Below are positions 59,906-64,000 of a DNA stretch of 64,000 nucleotides, piece by piece. The DNA comes from Halopenitus salinus (GTDB taxonomy: Archaea > Halobacteriota > Halobacteria > Halobacteriales > Haloferacaceae), in assembly GCF_042662125.1 (NCBI RefSeq), contig NZ_JBHSXL010000006.1:1-64000 (forward strand), read 5' to 3'. The translations under genes were made by a program, and so were the position numbers. The notes under the pieces are model-generated. The model did no database searches and was not told where the DNA came from. It worked only from the letters and a program-made list of their open reading frames with translations. The stretch's first letter is position 1; each line of letters opens with the position of its first letter.

Positions 59906-60032
59906 GGAGGGGAATCGGGAAGCGACAGGGAAGTATCTTCCTAAACGGGAACCGGAACGGGAGGGGACGAAAACGGACAAAAACGGACGGAATCGGAGCC
60001 GGGAGAGTCGGGTCGCGGCGGAAACGAACGGG

Positions 60033-60698
60033 CTACTCGATGAACCCGAGCGCGTCCTCGATGCGCCCGAGCTCGGGCCCGGTGGTGTCCTCGCCGACGA
60101 CGTAGCCCTCGTCGTTGGCGATCAGTCCGGAACCGACGAGGGGACCGCCGTAGTTGATCGTCCCGAGGTCGGCGTGGACGTCGAGGTGCTCCTCGATCGC
60201 CTCGAGTTCCTCCTCGCGGGACTTCGGGTGACAGAGCGCGCCAACGTCGTTCGCCACCGCCGCCGTTCCGACCGTCCTGACGTCGCCCAGATCGCCGCGT
60301 TCGACCGGGACCTCCAGGGTCTCGCGGATCGCCCGGACGGCCTCTCGGTCGAGGTCGGGGTGAACGTACGCGCCGTAATCGTTCGTCAGGATGACGTTGC
60401 CGGCGGCGTTGATCGTTCCGGGAAGCTCGCGGACCTCGCGGTCCGCGGCCTCCTCGATGCGCCGCTTCTCGCGTTCGGTGGCCCGCGGCGAGACGACGAT
60501 GCCGCACTCGTTGCCGGTCGCCAGCGCGCCGACGGTGTTCGAGCCGCCGACCGTCGTGGGAACGACCTCCGCGTCGAGCTCCGCGCCGAGCGCCGACTGG
60601 AGGTCGTCGTCGATGTCCGGCCGCACCAACAGGACGTCGTTCGCGACCCGCGCGAACACGCCGACGTACGACGAACCGACGAAGGACGCCCGTAGCAC
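60033..60698 (-). CDS. tif6: Translation initiation factor 6 (aIF6)
   Basis: Anti-association factor bound to the 50S subunit. The pentein-like fivefold repeat is visible through recurring GxxxVGxxARVAND, VVPTTVGGSNTVGAL, LPGTINAAGNVILTNDYGAYVHP, VRTVGTAAVANDVGALCHP and DLGTINYGGPLVGSGLIANDEGYVVG. 221 residues, full-length. GTG start at 60698 (LRASFVGSSYVG). Six bases separate it from the rpl31e stop, so both are in one operon. Confidence 0.98.
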   Translation of the reverse strand: MLRASFVGSSYVGVFARVANDVLLVRPDIDDDLQSALGAELDAEVVPTTVGGSNTVGALATGNECGIVVSPRATEREKRRIEEAADREVRELPGTINAAGNVILTNDYGAYVHPDLDREAVRAIRETLEVPVERGDLGDVRTVGTAAVANDVGALCHPKSREEELEAIEEHLDVHADLGTINYGGPLVGSGLIANDEGYVVGEDTTGPELGRIEDALGFIE

Positions 60699-60704
60699 GC
60701 GCGG

Positions 60705-60983
60705 TTACTCCGCGTGTTCGGCTTCGACGATCGGTTCCTCGTCCTCGACGAACCGGGCCGCGCGGACGCGGAGGGAACTGGGCGGGTTCTGGCGCCCCTG
60801 CGCCCAGACCGCCTCGTTGATGTCCGGGTCGAGCCGGACGGCGTCCTCCTCGACCGAGAAGTGCTGTGCGAGGTGTGATCGAACCGTCCGCATCGCGTAG
60901 TCCGCACGCTTTTGGACCGGCTTGTCCGAGAGACCGCCGAGCGGAACGGTGACGACCCGTTCCTCGAAGTCGCTTGTGCTCAT
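60705..60983 (-). CDS. rpl31e: 50S ribosomal protein L31e (eL31)
   Basis: STSDFEERVVTVPLGGLSDKPVQKRADYAMRTVRSHLAQHFSVEEDAVRLDPDINEAVWAQGRQNPPSSLRVRAARFVEDEEPIVEAE is a typical eL31 near the tunnel exit, 92 residues with an acidic tail. ATG 60983 gives MSTSDFEERV; the longer frame belongs to the rpl39e region. It starts five bases after the rpl39e stop. Confidence 0.97.
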   Translation of the reverse strand: MSTSDFEERVVTVPLGGLSDKPVQKRADYAMRTVRSHLAQHFSVEEDAVRLDPDINEAVWAQGRQNPPSSLRVRAARFVEDEEPIVEAEHAE

Positions 60984-60988
60984 CGGTC

Positions 60989-61141
60989 CTACTCGTCGAG
61001 GTCGCTTCGCCGCCAATTACGCCGCTTGGGATTGCGGGTGACGTTCATGTCCGTCTTCATCATGACCCAGGACGGCACGCGCTGGTTCTGGCGCTCGGCT
61101 TTGGCCAGACGCTTCTTCTTGGCCTTCGATTTCTCGCCCAT
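60989..61141 (-). CDS. rpl39e: 50S ribosomal protein L39e (eL39)
   Basis: A 50-residue, very basic protein, GEKSKAKKKRLAKAERQNQRVPSWVMMKTDMNVTRNPKRRNWRRSDLDE, lining the exit tunnel. ATG 61141 is the family start. First gene of the ribosomal/secretion operon reading down to srp54. Upstream, 61142-61380 holds no gene, only the imperfect direct repeat. Confidence 0.97.
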   Translation of the reverse strand: MGEKSKAKKKRLAKAERQNQRVPSWVMMKTDMNVTRNPKRRNWRRSDLDE

Positions 61142-61274
61142 AGTGGCCCGTTGTTCCCACGGAGCGCTTAAAACCCCTTCCATATGGGCCCGATCGGACG
61201 GATCGCCGCCCCGGGTCGTGCGCCGATCGAGTTCGACGGACGATCGCTCGTGATCGACGAGCGAACCGGACGGC

Positions 61275-61382
61275 GGCTCACCCGGAAGCGACGAGCGAGC
61301 GCGACCGCGGCTCCTCCGGACGCGACGAGAGAGCCCGGGGGAGGCTCACCCCGGAAGCGACGAGAGAGCCCAACCGCGGCTC
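61275..61382. repeat. Imperfect 39-40-base direct repeat next to the acyl-CoA dehydrogenase stop
   Basis: GGCTCACCCGGAAGCGACGA... (61275-61313) recurs with a few changes at 61343-61382, where it ends in the stop codon region of the acyl-CoA dehydrogenase. A third partial copy (gacgagagagccc) lies between. It probably arose by local duplication. Confidence 0.6.
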
Positions 61383-62556
61383 ACTCGTAGGCGGCCACCC
61401 CCGTGAGGTCCTCCCCGAGGATCAGGGTGTGGATGTCGTGGGTCCCCTCGTAGGTGTAGACGGTCTCCATGTTGGCCATGTGGCGCATCGGGGGGTAGTC
61501 GGTCGTGATCCCGTTGCCGCCGAGGATCTCGCGGGCGACCCGCGACTGGTCGCGGGCCATCCGGACGTTGTTGCGTTTGGCCATCGAGACCTGCTGGGGG
61601 CGCAACTCGCCGCGCTCCTTCAACTCGGCGAGCCGGTGGGCCAGAAGCTGGCTCGTGGTGATCTGGGTGGCCATCTCCGCGAGCTTCCCCTGTTGGAGCT
61701 GGAAGCGGGCGATCGGCCCGCCGAACTGCTCGCGGTCGCCGGCGTACTCGCGGGCCGTCTCGAAGCAGTCGCGGGCCGCGCCGACGGCCCCCCACGCGAT
61801 CCCGTAGCGCGCCTGCGTGAGACACGACAGCGGTCCCTTCATTCCCTCGACGCCGGGGAGCACGTTCGAGTCGGGCACCCGAACGTCCTGGAGGCCGATC
61901 TCGCCGGTGATCGACGCCCGAAGCGACAGCTTCTCCTCGATCTCGTTCGTGGTCACGCCGTCGCGGTCGGTCTCGACGAGGAACCCGCGAACGGGGCCCG
62001 TCTCGCCGTCGTCCGCCGCCGAGCGATCGCGCGCCCAGACGACGGCGACGTCGGCGATGGGCGAGTTCGTGATCCACGTCTTCGAGCCGTTGAGGACGTA
62101 CTCGTCGCCGTCCCGAACCGCGCGGGTCTCCATCGCGGCGGGGTCCGACCCGTGTTCGGGCTCGGTCAATCCGAAGCAGCCGACGGCCTCGCCGGTGGCG
62201 AGCTCGGGGAGCCACTCGTCCTTTTGCGCCTCGCTGCCGAACGCGTGGATCGGATACATCACGAGCGCGCCCTGCACGCTCGCCATCGAGCGCAGCCCGG
62301 AGTCGCCCGCCTCGAGCTCCTGCATCAACAGCCCGTAGGCCGTCTCGGAGACGTTCGGAAGGCCGTACCCGTCCAAGTTGGGCGCGTAGAACCCGAGATC
62401 GCCCATCTCGGGGATCAACTCCGTCGGGAACGTCCCGTTCTCGAAGTGCTCGCCGACGTCCGGACGTACCTGTTCGTCGACGAACCGACGGGCCGTGTCG
62501 CGTATCATCCGCTCCTCCCGGTCGAGGTCCGCCTCGAGCCCCACGTAATCGAGCAT
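61381..62556 (-). CDS. Acyl-CoA dehydrogenase, glutaryl-CoA-dehydrogenase-like
   Basis: FAD enzyme oxidising an acyl-CoA. Helical N-domain (to about 120), then CFGLTEPEHGSDPAAMETRAV and LNGSKTWITNSPIADVAVVWA (FAD/substrate site), and the C-terminal domain with SCLTQARYGIAWGAVGAARDCFETA, REQFGGPIARFQLQQGKLAEM and ETVYTYEGTHDIHTLILGEDLTG. The Glu of YEGTHDIH is the catalytic base position of glutaryl-/isovaleryl-type enzymes, and ILGEDLTG is typical of GcdH-like proteins. ATG 62556 (MLDYVGLEADLD) gives 391 residues. Confidence 0.9.
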   Translation of the reverse strand: MLDYVGLEADLDREERMIRDTARRFVDEQVRPDVGEHFENGTFPTELIPEMGDLGFYAPNLDGYGLPNVSETAYGLLMQELEAGDSGLRSMASVQGALVMYPIHAFGSEAQKDEWLPELATGEAVGCFGLTEPEHGSDPAAMETRAVRDGDEYVLNGSKTWITNSPIADVAVVWARDRSAADDGETGPVRGFLVETDRDGVTTNEIEEKLSLRASITGEIGLQDVRVPDSNVLPGVEGMKGPLSCLTQARYGIAWGAVGAARDCFETAREYAGDREQFGGPIARFQLQQGKLAEMATQITTSQLLAHRLAELKERGELRPQQVSMAKRNNVRMARDQSRVAREILGGNGITTDYPPMRHMANMETVYTYEGTHDIHTLILGEDLTGVAAYE

Positions 62557-62674
62557 GACGGAACGTCGACGGAGGACGTCAAAAGGTGTTTGCAAACCGG
62601 TCACACGAACGACGGGACCGAAGATCGAACGGGAAACGAAGGCGGGGAAGAGAGAACGGACGACTGGACGCCGA

Positions 62675-63391
62675 TCAGTCGTCCGCCGGCGCCGTCGCGG
62701 GGTCGGCGTCCGCGACCCGGTCGCGAACGTACGACGTGAAGTTCTCGAAGACCTGTTTGGCCTCGCAGGCCGCCTCGTGGGCCTCCGGGGAGATGCCGGC
62801 GAGAACGTCGTCGACCCGCGCGTCGCCGAGCCGGTCACGCTTTCCGTCGGCGACGTGTCTCGCCGTCTCGACGTCGTATTCGGGGTGGAACTGGAGGCCC
62901 CAACTGTGGCCGCACCGGAAGGCGTGGACGCCGTATTCGTTCTCGGCCAGCAGCTCGGCCTCCGGCGGCAGCTCCACGACGGCGTCGCCGTGGGAGGCGA
63001 AGGCGGTGAACGTCCCGTCGACCCCCTCGAAGATCTCGTCGCCGTGGTGGTCGATCTCCGCGTAGCCCAGCTCGAAGTCGTCCATGCCGGCGACGCGGCC
63101 GTCGAGCGCCTCCGCGAGCACCTGATGGCCGTAACAGATGCCGAGCGCGGGAACGCCGCGATCGACCGCCTCCGAGACGTACTCGACGAGCGGCGGGATC
63201 CACTCCTCGTCCCAGTAGACCGACGATCGCGAGCCGGTGATGACGATCGCGTCGTACTCGTGGTGGTCGGGCAGCTCGCCCTCCGTGGCCCGGAACTCGA
63301 CGAGGTCGGCATCGAGCTCCCGGCGGAAGTTGCGCCGGTTGTGTGCGGCGTCGTGAGCCGCGTTGAGCAGCGCAAATCGAAGTCGCGTCAT
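62675..63391 (-). CDS. Class I glutamine amidotransferase domain protein (GMP-synthase-GATase-like)
   Basis: A stand-alone 238-residue GATase1: AIVITGSRSSVYWDEEWI, VPALGICYGHQVLAEALDGRVAG with the nucleophile Cys, and GLQFHPEYDVETAR with the catalytic His-x-Glu. This resembles the stand-alone GMP-synthase-like amidotransferases, not the GMPS glutaminase of the full enzyme. It would hydrolyse glutamine or a gamma-glutamyl compound for a partner that is not visible. Start ATG 63391 (MTRLRFALLNAAHD). Confidence 0.87.
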   Translation of the reverse strand: MTRLRFALLNAAHDAAHNRRNFRRELDADLVEFRATEGELPDHHEYDAIVITGSRSSVYWDEEWIPPLVEYVSEAVDRGVPALGICYGHQVLAEALDGRVAGMDDFELGYAEIDHHGDEIFEGVDGTFTAFASHGDAVVELPPEAELLAENEYGVHAFRCGHSWGLQFHPEYDVETARHVADGKRDRLGDARVDDVLAGISPEAHEAACEAKQVFENFTSYVRDRVADADPATAPADD

Positions 63392-63477
63392 TGTCGGATC
63401 CAGTCGTCACAGCCTCAAAACGGTTGTGTCCGTCCCGAACGCTGCCGGCGTCCGACACGGGAGGAACGCCGCCAAGA

Positions 63478-64000
63478 TCAGCGGTCCCGATCCGCGTGTT
63501 CCGCGAGCCAGCCGACCAGCTCGTCGTTTACTGTCGCGGACGCTTCGACGCCGACGAGGTGACCTGCATCCTCAACGGCGCGGAACTCGCCGCGGGGCAA
63601 CCCCTCGGCGAGCGACCGTCCGTAGTGAGCCGGACAGATCGCGTCCTCGCCGCCGTGGATCACGAGCGTCGGCGTCGTGAGTTCGTGAAGCCGATCCCCG
63701 ACGTCGAACGCGGAGAGCGCCGCTTTCTGTGCCTCGAACGGCCCCCTCGCGGCGTCCTCGCGAACCCGCCAGTCGACGATCCGGGACGCGACGTCGGGGT
63801 GGGACTCCCGAAAGTCCGACGAGAGGAGCGCGTTCACCGACGCCTCGACGGCGGCCGGATCGTTCGGGTCGGCCCACAGGGAGTCGGGGTTGTAGGCGTC
63901 GCCCGCGGGGGGCGTTCCGAAAAGCGTCAGGCTCCTCGGACGCGAGGACGAGAGCGCGTAGGCGAGCGCGAGCATGCCGCCAAATCCGTATCCGACGAGG
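63478..64000 (-). CDS. Alpha/beta-hydrolase-fold protein lacking the nucleophile Ser, 5' end cut by the window edge
   Basis: The frame is open to the right edge, so the true start lies outside. The last visible N-terminal residues are LVGYGFGGMLALAYAL, the nucleophile-elbow position, where G-x-S-x-G has become G-Y-G-F-G: the serine codon is GGA (63985-63987). Downstream pieces are normal: TPTLVIHGGEDAICPAHYGRSLAEGLP (acid position) and VEDAGHLVGVEASATVNDELVGWL (His). A non-hydrolytic binding protein or another chemistry is possible. Only the C-terminal 174 residues are in the window. Confidence 0.75.
   Translation of the reverse strand, partial: LVGYGFGGMLALAYALSSSRPRSLTLFGTPPAGDAYNPDSLWADPNDPAAVEASVNALLSSDFRESHPDVASRIVDWRVREDAARGPFEAQKAALSAFDVGDRLHELTTPTLVIHGGEDAICPAHYGRSLAEGLPRGEFRAVEDAGHLVGVEASATVNDELVGWLAEHADRDR

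Overview
The window looks like a haloarchaeal chromosome segment, probably from the Haloferacales/Halorubrum side, though genus placement is inference. Support: very high GC, strongly acidic proteins, archaeal information-processing genes (TFB, aEF1A, aEF2, aIF6, SRP54/FtsY, prefoldin, eL20/eL31/eL39), many leaderless genes with a TATA-like box about 26 nt before the start, an AglD-type N-glycosylation enzyme and several haloarchaea-only small families.

Layout. 1-6.2 kb: edge of a transporter, MinD-like ATPase plus partner, tRNA-Ser(CGA), citramalate/isopropylmalate synthase, DUF192, aroD and TFB. 6.4-14 kb: corrinoid-binding-like protein, DUF84 nucleotidase, AglD-like glycosyltransferase/flippase fusion, HAD phosphatase, a twin winged-helix protein with a Tat-like N-terminus, and an SPFH/NfeD pair. 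14-22.8 kb: pyruvate kinase, MetRS, zinc-ribbon protein, RNase R-type nuclease, single-subunit quinol NO reductase. 22.8-28.1 kb: a minus-strand cluster of six genes (MDR dehydrogenase, small membrane protein, CDP-alcohol phosphatidyltransferase, PTPS/QueD homologue with the catalytic Cys replaced by Glu, GT4 glycosyltransferase, methyltransferase). It reads like an uncharacterised pterin/glycolipid-type pathway and is the best candidate for an undescribed system. 28.3-32.1 kb: DUF2062, aminotransferase, aldehyde dehydrogenase with a repeat-bearing divergent promoter. 32.1-32.5 kb: decayed tRNA-Ala 3' fragments and a palindromic insertion, an old integration site.

32.5-50 kb carries a dispersed 'str' cluster (rps12, rps7, aEF2, aEF1A, rps10) with other genes between its members: homoserine dehydrogenase with an ACT-domain partner and a coupled small ORF, a cold-shock protein, a DUF4330 protein, a large surface protein interrupted by an in-frame TAA, UppP, and a PQQ-type sugar dehydrogenase lipoprotein. 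50-56.5 kb: zinc-ribbon protein, LarA-like putative nickel-pincer enzyme, D-threonine-aldolase-like enzyme, amidase, cupin. 56.5-61.1 kb: archaeal secretion/translation block srp54, ftsY, pfdA, rpl20e, tif6, rpl31e, rpl39e. 61.4-64 kb: acyl-CoA dehydrogenase, GATase1 protein and a partial alpha/beta-hydrolase-fold protein lacking the nucleophile serine.

Starts were chosen from family length, four-base ATGA/GTGA overlaps and TATA spacing. No database search was possible; DUF numbers given with 'probably' are from memory.
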